Positions 6,562 to 12,813 of a DNA stretch of 13,524 nt are shown piece by piece. The notes under the pieces were generated by a model. It did not search any database. It was not told where the DNA came from and was given only the letters and a program-made list of their open reading frames with translations. The stretch comes from Minisyncoccota bacterium (GTDB taxonomy: Bacteria > Patescibacteriota > Minisyncoccia > Minisyncoccales > Minisyncoccaceae). Position numbers and translations under genes: made by a program. How positions within the stretch are numbered: the first letter of the stretch is position 1; the number at the start of each line of letters is the position of its first letter. The DNA is taken from NCBI GenBank assembly GCA_028708155.1, contig JAQVZN010000009.1:1-13524 (forward strand). Reading direction: 5' to 3'.

Positions 6562-8955
6562 ATGAATAAAAAAATCCTTCTACTCTTATTGACTTTAATT
6601 TTTACTTTAAATATTTCTTTCGTTTCTGCTTGCAATTTAAATGATTTAAGCTCTTGTTCTTTTAATGATCTTAAAAATTTTATTAGCAGTCTTTTATTCA
6701 AAGATAAAATTACTTGCAATAATGTTTATCTTCCAGTTTGTTCTGAATCAGGAGAAACTTTTATTAATGAATGTTTCTTAAAAGAGAAAAAAGGAACTTT
6801 AGCTTATTTAGGAAGTTGTCTTGAGTATCCATATAATTTGTCAGCTAATCTTTGTGTAAAAGAAAAGTTTGAATGGAATGGATATAAGTGTGAAAAGAAA
6901 AATGATTTTGTGGAATATAATAATGAGAAACTTGATTTTAGTTTAATTCTTCCTTCTAATTCTAAAATAAAAGATGATTATATTGAACTTCCAAAAGAGC
7001 GAAATAATACAAATTTAATTTATAAAAAATTAGAAATCAATTCAGGAAACTATTGTTCAGATATTTCTTTTTATACTAAGGTTAAGGAGACAAAAGAAGT
7101 AATTATTAATGGAAATAGTTTTGAGGTGATTTCTGGAGAAAATAATTTAGATTATGGAGATAACTTAGATGTTCATATTGATTATACAAATTATATTTTA
7201 AAGAAAGAAAATTCTTGTATTGGATTTTTATTTTCAATGCAATCAAAAGAAGATAGTTCTTTTACAAAATATGATAAAAATGTAGAGTCTTTAGTTTATG
7301 AAGAAATTTTAGGAAGTTTTTCTAATTTGTTAAAAAAGGAAGACAAAAAATCTCCTTGTAATAATTACGGAGACCTTAATTCAGATGGAGTAATAAATGA
7401 AGAGGATTTAAAATTTTTTGATTACGGAGTAGTAGAAAATAATATTCAAGAAAAGGCAGATTTAAACAATGATCAAAAAGTAGATGACGAAGATAAAAGC
7501 ATTCTTTCAAGTTTTATTTATGGAAACGAATTATCTTTTCCTGCTTGTTTTTATGTTGATTCTTTGAAAGTGGGTTATTTACCTAAGATATCTAATAAAG
7601 AATTTACAGTGACCCAAGATAAAGGAAAAACAGAAGCTAATATAAGGATTAATTTTGATGTTTCAGCGGATCAAGGAGATGTTTATTTAAAATCAGATCT
7701 TTCTTTTTTAAATATTTTAAATAAAGAAAATATTGTTATTGAAAATGTTAGCTGGAATACCGGAGCGGTAATCAAAGAAGATGGATATATTTTTCTAGAA
7801 AAAGGAAAAACGACTTGGTTTTCTATTGAAATGAAATTAAAAGCAAAAGAAAAACCAGTTTATTCAAAAGTGTTTATTGATAGTCTTAATTATTTAAATG
7901 AAAAAGGGGAACTTAATAAAGTTTCTACTTTAATTGAAAGTAGTAGGTTTTATTTAAATTATACAAAAAGTTCTAATTTAATTTGTGACGATTATGGAGA
8001 TATTGATGGGAATGGATTGATAGACGAAGAAGATCTTTTATTTATTACAGAGAATAAAGAATTAGATGAAAATCAAAAAATAAGAGCTGATGTTTCGGGT
8101 AATGGAGAGGTTAATTTAATTGATGCTATTGAAATAAAAAGATATCTTCAAGATGAAAGTATTTTTACTGTTTGCTTGAAAACTTACATGCCTAAAATAT
8201 ATGAGAATGCTCTTGTTAATGTAATTTCAAACGAAGATAAGAGTAAGCACATTATAATTACTTTTTATTTAGATTCAGACAAAGGAGAGATTCTTTTACC
8301 AGCTTATGTTACTTTTAATAAAGATAATCCTTTAGCTGGAATATATTTAGAGATAGAAAGAGATGGAAATATTTCTATAGAGAATTTAAAGCTTCTAAGT
8401 AGCGGAGAGCCGACTAATGACGGTTTTATCAGAATTAAAAAAAATACTCCTTCTTGGATTAAAGTTGAATTTGACGCTAGGGCTATAAATGACACAGCAC
8501 TTGTTAATTTTTTAATCAGTAAAATAATTTATTTAGATAACGGGGAAAGAGAAAGCTTAGATGTTTCAAATATAAAAACGGGAGATATTTTCTTTAATTA
8601 CGGGAAGACAGAAATTTTATCTCCTTGTGATAACTTGGGAGACTTAGATGAAGATGGCTTTATTACTTTTAAAGATTATGAATACTTAGAAGAAAATTTG
8701 AATCTTTTACTTTTTAATAAAGAAAAATTTGTTTTTGCTGATTTGAATAAAGACGGAATAATTAATGAATTAGATAAAGAAGAATTAAATAAATATTTAA
8801 ATAAAAAAATAACTTCTTTTTCAGGATGCTCAAAGAGTGCTTGCTTTTTAGAGATTGATCCGATTTATACGAAGGATGGTTTTATCTATGCTAATAAATG
8901 TTATCTCAAAGAAAAAGAAGTTAAATGTTATATAAATAAAGATTGTGGATTATGA
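6562..8955 (+). CDS. Secreted modular protein: Kazal-like, three Cys-bracketed dockerin modules, two beta-rich repeats
   Basis: A 797-residue exported protein. Residues 1-23 are a signal peptide ending VSA before Cys24; VSAC also fits a lipobox, so it may be a lipoprotein or a signal peptidase I substrate. Next come a Kazal-like cysteine module (52-86), a region of unknown fold (about 115-255) vaguely like PsbP-type beta domains, then dockerin 1 (266-329), beta-rich module A (330-474), dockerin 2 (475-538), beta-rich module B (539-688), dockerin 3 (689-756) and a degenerate Kazal-like tail (761-795). Each dockerin holds two DxNxDG-type calcium loops and is flanked by cysteines. Modules A and B share YLPKI/YMPKI, an (A/S)D(Q/K)G segment, DG(Y/F)I, a TTWF/PSWI segment and FYLNY/FFNY, which indicates tandem duplication. 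There is no C-terminal membrane anchor. No enzymatic domain is seen, so a surface adhesion, scaffold or protease-inhibitor role is possible but unproven. It heads the second operon. Confidence 0.85.
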   Translation: MNKKILLLLLTLIFTLNISFVSACNLNDLSSCSFNDLKNFISSLLFKDKITCNNVYLPVCSESGETFINECFLKEKKGTLAYLGSCLEYPYNLSANLCVKEKFEWNGYKCEKKNDFVEYNNEKLDFSLILPSNSKIKDDYIELPKERNNTNLIYKKLEINSGNYCSDISFYTKVKETKEVIINGNSFEVISGENNLDYGDNLDVHIDYTNYILKKENSCIGFLFSMQSKEDSSFTKYDKNVESLVYEEILGSFSNLLKKEDKKSPCNNYGDLNSDGVINEEDLKFFDYGVVENNIQEKADLNNDQKVDDEDKSILSSFIYGNELSFPACFYVDSLKVGYLPKISNKEFTVTQDKGKTEANIRINFDVSADQGDVYLKSDLSFLNILNKENIVIENVSWNTGAVIKEDGYIFLEKGKTTWFSIEMKLKAKEKPVYSKVFIDSLNYLNEKGELNKVSTLIESSRFYLNYTKSSNLICDDYGDIDGNGLIDEEDLLFITENKELDENQKIRADVSGNGEVNLIDAIEIKRYLQDESIFTVCLKTYMPKIYENALVNVISNEDKSKHIIITFYLDSDKGEILLPAYVTFNKDNPLAGIYLEIERDGNISIENLKLLSSGEPTNDGFIRIKKNTPSWIKVEFDARAINDTALVNFLISKIIYLDNGERESLDVSNIKTGDIFFNYGKTEILSPCDNLGDLDEDGFITFKDYEYLEENLNLLLFNKEKFVFADLNKDGIINELDKEELNKYLNKKITSFSGCSKSACFLEIDPIYTKDGFIYANKCYLKEKEVKCYINKDCGL
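6715..6819 (+). other. Kazal-like cysteine module (protein residues 52-86)
   Basis: The pattern is Cys52, LPVCSESGETFINEC (57-71; Cys60 and Cys71), then LGSC (83-86). This resembles the Kazal protease-inhibitor core PVCGxDGxTYxNxC with a terminal GxC. Only four of the usual six cysteines lie within the module; Cys24/Cys32 or Cys98/Cys110 could supply the others. Confidence 0.6.
7357..7548 (+). repeat. Dockerin type I-like module 1 (protein residues 266-329)
   Basis: Two EF-hand-like loops: DLNSDGVINEED (271-282) and DLNNDQKVDDED (300-311). The second loop has Gln in place of the usual Gly. Bounded by Cys266 and Cys329. Confidence 0.8.
7984..8175 (+). repeat. Dockerin type I-like module 2 (protein residues 475-538)
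   Basis: Two calcium loops: DIDGNGLIDEED (480-491) and DVSGNGEVNLID (510-521). Bounded by Cys475 and Cys538, with the same 64-residue length as module 1. Confidence 0.82.
8626..8829 (+). repeat. Dockerin type I-like module 3 (protein residues 689-756)
   Basis: Two calcium loops: DLDEDGFITFKD (694-705) and DLNKDGIINELD (727-738). Bounded by Cys689 and Cys756, and four residues longer than modules 1 and 2. Confidence 0.82.
8842..8946 (+). other. Degenerate C-terminal Kazal-like module (protein residues 761-795)
   Basis: Cys761, then DPIYTKDGFIYANKCYLKEK (766-785) and Cys789, Cys795. The stretch mirrors the Kazal core PVCGxDGxTYxNxC and the N-terminal copy's NEC-LKEK, but the PVC cysteine is Tyr769. 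The resemblance is moderate. Confidence 0.45.
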
Positions 8956-9680
8956 TTCAAGGTGTTTTCATTTTTTTAATAATTTTGTTTGCTTATTCTT
9001 TTTGGTGGTTTGATTTTTATTTTTTTAAAAATAATATAAATATTTTTGAAAAAGAGTTTAAAAAATTAGTTTCAAAAAGTGATGTTGTTTTAATTTTTAA
9101 CTCTGGGGGTTGGGGAACAATTGATTATAAGAAAGCTAATGACCTTAATCCTTTTTCAAAATGTATAAAAGACTATTTAAAAAAGAAAAATTTAAAAGTT
9201 TCTATTGTCCAATATTTTAGAACAGAAGATCACATTATTGGGAAGCTAGGTTATTTAAAAGATTATGCTTCTGCTTTTGAAAAACAATCAAAAGCTATTG
9301 CTAATATTATTTCAAAAACTAATAAAAAAGTTGTTCTTTTAGGTTTATCTAACGGAGCTTTGATGGCCGATGAAATTATGGATCGGGTTAAAAGAAAGAA
9401 TAATATTTTTAGCATAGAGCTTGGAAAACCTTTTTTTGGAGTACATAGCAATAATAAAAATATTCTCTTGATTAATGATTTTAAAGATGATTTGTCTAAC
9501 GGAAAAACTATAGAGCTTTTAAAAACAGTTTTTATTTACGCTCCTTTAAAATGGATCAAAAGTTTTTTCTTAGGAGAAAAAATACCTTTTGGGAAAATGG
9601 TTGAGGTTAAAGGACATTATTACCCAATTGAGAGGCACGAGAAGAGAGTTATTAATTTTATCAATAAAAAGATTATATGA
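8952..9680 (+). CDS. Membrane-anchored alpha/beta-hydrolase-like protein
   Basis: I place the start at ATG 8952, which overlaps the upstream TGA as ATGA like most junctions here, rather than TTG 8943 three codons earlier. The 242-residue product begins with a strongly hydrophobic helix (about 3-25) and continues as an alternating alpha/beta domain. GLSNG (131-135) is a nucleophile-elbow GxSxG with Ser133. NILLINDFKDD (170-180) supplies a candidate acid (Asp176), and VKGHYYP (219-225) near the C-terminus a candidate base (His222). NSGGWGT (50-56) after the first strand may lie near the oxyanion hole. This spacing and order fit an alpha/beta hydrolase of unknown substrate. Whether the domain faces in or out is not clear. 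Its position between an exported protein and a flippase-like protein suggests an envelope role, which is inference. Confidence 0.55.
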   Translation: MIQGVFIFLIILFAYSFWWFDFYFFKNNINIFEKEFKKLVSKSDVVLIFNSGGWGTIDYKKANDLNPFSKCIKDYLKKKNLKVSIVQYFRTEDHIIGKLGYLKDYASAFEKQSKAIANIISKTNKKVVLLGLSNGALMADEIMDRVKRKNNIFSIELGKPFFGVHSNNKNILLINDFKDDLSNGKTIELLKTVFIYAPLKWIKSFFLGEKIPFGKMVEVKGHYYPIERHEKRVINFINKKII

Positions 9681-10675
9681 AGATATTAAGAACCGGACTT
9701 TTATTTTTTTTATCTATTTTATTTGGAGCAATAATTTTTATATATGTTGGAGACGCTATTGGTTGGGATTTTATTTTAAACAGTTTTAAAATATTTCTGA
9801 ATTTTGAAGGTTTAGTCGTAATTTTTTTATCATTTTTTATTGCTTTTTTAGGAGCTTTGAGATGGAAAGGAATTGTAAAAAATGGGCAGAATATTTCTTT
9901 ATTTAATTTATTTAAAATTTATATTGCTGGTTTTTCTATTCAATATTTTTTTCCTATGATTTTATTTGGGAGTGAAGCTTTCAGAGCTTCTCTTTTAGAA
10001 CACAGAGAGAAGATTGGTTGGGATAGAGCACTAGCCTCTGTTATCATAGAAAGAATTATTGAGTGGACAATTAATATTTTGGTTATCTTAATAGGAGTTT
10101 TATACTTTTTTTATGAGGTCCAAAAACCATCACAAAATCTCGCGCTTATATTTGGTGTTTCTATAGTATTCTTTTTATTAATATTATTTTTTGTTTACGT
10201 TTATCTTTTTAAGAAAAATAGTTTTATAAAAAAAATATTATTTAAAATAACTAAAAAAGATTACAAAGAAGGGGTAGCGATTAAAACAGAAAAAATAGTC
10301 TTTGAATATTTTAATATTAAAAATATTAATCTATGGAAAGGATATTTCTTTTCTATACTTAAAGTTTTAGCGATGTTTTTAAGGGTTTGGTTTATTGTTT
10401 TCTTCCTTGGAAATATTCTTAATTTTATGCCTAGCTTATCTATTTTAGGATTTTCATTTTTATCAACAATGGTTCCTATTCCAACTGCTCTTGGAGTTCA
10501 AGAATTAATACAATCTTTTGTTTTTGGAAATCTTAATATTAGCCTAGGAACCTCATCTTCTTTTTCTATGATTTTAAGAGCAGGAGATGTTATTGTTTCT
10601 TTAATTGGATGCGCACTATTCTTTAAAGTTGGTTTTGAATTTTTAAAAAATAAAATTTGTAAAAATGAAAAATGA
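9677..10675 (+). CDS. Flippase-like integral membrane protein (LPG synthase TM / UPF0104, PF03706-like)
   Basis: A 332-residue polytopic protein with about eight hydrophobic segments (near 5-24, 43-62, 80-98, 130-147, 155-177, 225-248, 255-273 and 298-320). Family landmarks are PMILFGSEAFRASLL (93-107), equivalent to the P-x-G-D-x-x-R-A segment, ERIIEW (125-130), and VPIPTALGVQE (266-276), equivalent to P-x-P-G-G-x-G-x-x-E. Relatives include the membrane part of lysylphosphatidylglycerol synthase and AglD-type proteins, often linked to lipid or lipid-linked sugar translocation. There is no aminoacyl-transferase domain, so it is not a full MprF. The substrate is unknown. It overlaps the upstream hydrolase gene by ATGA and polX by 11 bases. 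Confidence 0.82.
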   Translation: MKILRTGLLFFLSILFGAIIFIYVGDAIGWDFILNSFKIFLNFEGLVVIFLSFFIAFLGALRWKGIVKNGQNISLFNLFKIYIAGFSIQYFFPMILFGSEAFRASLLEHREKIGWDRALASVIIERIIEWTINILVILIGVLYFFYEVQKPSQNLALIFGVSIVFFLLILFFVYVYLFKKNSFIKKILFKITKKDYKEGVAIKTEKIVFEYFNIKNINLWKGYFFSILKVLAMFLRVWFIVFFLGNILNFMPSLSILGFSFLSTMVPIPTALGVQELIQSFVFGNLNISLGTSSSFSMILRAGDVIVSLIGCALFFKVGFEFLKNKICKNEK

Positions 10676-12383
10676 AGAATTAGCAAAAATATTATTTGAG
10701 TTAGGAGAATATCTTGAGATAGAAAATATTCCTTTTAAACCAAGGGCTTATCAATCAGCCGCTATTTCTCTTGATAATTTGGATAAAGATATTGAAGAAA
10801 TTTATAAAGAAGAAGGACTTAAAGGGGTAGAAAAAATACCAGGAGTTGGAAAAAGTATTGCTTTGAAAATAGAAGAATATTTAAAAACAGGAACGATTGA
10901 ATATTTAGAGAAAGTAAGAAAAAACAATCCAATTGATCTTAAAAATTTAACAAAAATAGAAGGACTTGGTCCTAAAAGAATATATTTTTTAAATAAAGAA
11001 TTGGGAATTAGAAATGTTGCTGAATTAAGAGAGGCAATTAGTAAGAATAAATTAAAAGAGCTTAAAGGTTTTTCTGAAAAAAGTGAAAAAAATATTTTAG
11101 AGAGTATTTCTTTCATGGAATCAAGCGGACTTCGATATCTATTATCTGATGTAAAAAATGATATTGAAGAAATTATTCAAAGTCTTAAAAAAATTAAAGA
11201 AGTAAAAAAAATAGAAGTAGCAGGTTCTTTCAGAAGAAAAAGAGAAACTGTGGGAGATATTGATATTTTAATAGCCTCATCTTTTCCTATTAAAATAATG
11301 AATGAATTTGTTACCCTACCTAATATTGTTAAAATTTGGAGTAAAGGAGAAACAAAAGCTTCTGTTAGAATGGCAAAAGGATATGACGTTGACTTAAGGA
11401 TAGTTGACCTTGATTCTTTTGGTTCAGCTATGCAATATTTTACAGGGTCAAAAGAACATAATGTTGCCTTAAGAAAATTAGCAATTTCAAAAGGATATAA
11501 ATTAAACGAATACGGTCTTTTTAAAAATAATATATTTAAGGCTGGAAAAACAGAGGAAAGTATTTATAAAAAATTAGGGATGCAATATATTTGTCCTGAG
11601 CTTAGAGAAAATAGAGGAGAAATAGAATTAGCGTTGAAAAATAAGCTTCCTAAACTTGTTGAACTCAAAGACATTAAAGGAGACTTTCACACCCATTCAA
11701 GTTTTGCAGGAACTATTATTTCTATGGAAGATATTGTTTTAAGAGCTATTTTAAAAGGATATAAATATGTTGGAATTTCAGATCATACAAAAGATCTAAA
11801 AATAGAAAATGGTCTTGATGAAAAACAACTTATTTCTCAAAGAGAAGAAATTAAAAAATTAAATGAAAAATATAATAAAAAGATCAGGATTTTTCACGGA
11901 GCAGAAGTTAATATTTTAAAAGATGGTTCTTTAGATATTGATGATAAAGTTCTTAAAGAACTTGATTTTGTAAACATAGGAGTACATAGCAATTTTAAGA
12001 TGGATAAGGAGGCAATGACTAAAAGAATATTAAAAGCAATGTCTAATCCTTATGTTACTTGCCTTGTTCATCCAACTGGGAAAATAGTTAATAAAAGAGA
12101 TTCTTTTGATTTAGACCTTGAAAAAATATTTAAATTTGCTAAAACTAATAATGTTCTTCTTGAAGTTAATTCTTCGGAAAGATTAGACTTAAATAGCTTA
12201 AATATTAAAAAGGCCAAAGAGCTAGGCTGTAAGTTTTTTATTAATACAGATACTCATATTTTAAAACAGATGGATAGGATGGAATATGGAGTTAACGAAG
12301 CAAGAAGAGGATGGGCAGAAAAAAAAGATATTATTAATACAATGCCCTTAAAAGAAATAGAAAAATTTTTAAAGAAAAAATAG
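10665..12383 (+). CDS. polX: DNA polymerase/3'-5' exonuclease PolX (Pol beta-like plus PHP domain)
   Basis: A 572-residue protein with the standard bacterial PolX layout and length: an N-terminal helix-hairpin-helix domain with KIPGVGKSIALKI (57-69) and KIEGLGPKR (97-105), a Pol beta-type palm with GSFRRKRETVGDIDI (187-201; Asp198, Asp200) and YDVDLR (240-245; Asp243), and a C-terminal PHP nuclease domain. PHP metal ligands are GDFHTHSSF (339-347; His342, His344), ISDHT (371-375), HGAEVNIL (411-418; Glu414), GVHSNF (439-444), LVHPTGK (467-473) and NTDTH (527-531; Asp529, His531). Both active sites look intact. It fills short gaps during base excision repair. The start ATG lies inside the flippase gene (11-base overlap); the later ATG at 10672 is out of frame and stops at once. 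The Nudix gene follows after a single base. Confidence 0.95.
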   Translation: MKNEELAKILFELGEYLEIENIPFKPRAYQSAAISLDNLDKDIEEIYKEEGLKGVEKIPGVGKSIALKIEEYLKTGTIEYLEKVRKNNPIDLKNLTKIEGLGPKRIYFLNKELGIRNVAELREAISKNKLKELKGFSEKSEKNILESISFMESSGLRYLLSDVKNDIEEIIQSLKKIKEVKKIEVAGSFRRKRETVGDIDILIASSFPIKIMNEFVTLPNIVKIWSKGETKASVRMAKGYDVDLRIVDLDSFGSAMQYFTGSKEHNVALRKLAISKGYKLNEYGLFKNNIFKAGKTEESIYKKLGMQYICPELRENRGEIELALKNKLPKLVELKDIKGDFHTHSSFAGTIISMEDIVLRAILKGYKYVGISDHTKDLKIENGLDEKQLISQREEIKKLNEKYNKKIRIFHGAEVNILKDGSLDIDDKVLKELDFVNIGVHSNFKMDKEAMTKRILKAMSNPYVTCLVHPTGKIVNKRDSFDLDLEKIFKFAKTNNVLLEVNSSERLDLNSLNIKKAKELGCKFFINTDTHILKQMDRMEYGVNEARRGWAEKKDIINTMPLKEIEKFLKKK

Positions 12384-12384
12384 T

Positions 12385-12813
12385 ATGGAAAAATCATCAG
12401 GAGCAATTATATTTAGAAAAGAAAAAAATAATATTTATTATCTTCTTTTAAGATATCAATCTCAAGGTAAAAAGGGAGTTGATTATTGGGGATTCCCTAA
12501 GGGACACATAGAGGGGGTAGAAACAGAGAGAGAGGCAGCAACAAGAGAAATTATGGAAGAAACAGGACTTAAAGATATTACTTTCTTGGATGGATTTAGA
12601 TATGTTATTAATTATAAATTTAGAAAAGAAGGAAGAGTTGTTTCTAAAACAGTTACTTTTTTTATAGCGGAGACTACGGTTAAAGAAGTAGAAGTTTCTT
12701 TTGAACATATTGGATATGAGTGGATAAAATATTCTCAAGCTATGAAAGAACTTAATTTTGAAAATGATAGAGACATGTTTAAAAAAGCACATAAGTTTAT
12801 CACAAAAAAATGA
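12385..12813 (+). CDS. Nudix hydrolase, Ap4A-hydrolase-like
   Basis: A 142-residue Nudix protein. The Nudix box GX5EX7REUXEEXGU is perfect from Gly40 to Leu62, with REI (54-56) and EETGL (58-62). SSGAIIFRK (4-12) and DYWGFPKGH (33-41) match asymmetric diadenosine tetraphosphate hydrolase and related enzymes, as does the small single-domain size. It would cleave a nucleoside diphosphate linked to another moiety; Ap4A is the best guess, and an oxidised nucleotide or capped RNA are alternatives. It begins one base after polX, suggesting co-translation, and is coupled by ATGA to the thiouridylase gene. No Shine-Dalgarno is present. Confidence 0.88.
   Translation: MEKSSGAIIFRKEKNNIYYLLLRYQSQGKKGVDYWGFPKGHIEGVETEREAATREIMEETGLKDITFLDGFRYVINYKFRKEGRVVSKTVTFFIAETTVKEVEVSFEHIGYEWIKYSQAMKELNFENDRDMFKKAHKFITKK

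Noticed and set aside
8943..8951. TTG at 8943 as start of the hydrolase-like gene
   Set aside because: ATG 8952 gives the ATGA overlap used throughout this window and still keeps the full hydrophobic helix.
9589..9789. 66-codon plus-strand open frame across the hydrolase/flippase junction
   Set aside because: It overlaps two better-supported genes in another frame and has no family resemblance.
10802..11116. 104-codon open frame on the minus strand
   Set aside because: Antisense to the helix-hairpin-helix region of polX; a compositional shadow rich in Ser/Phe/Leu.
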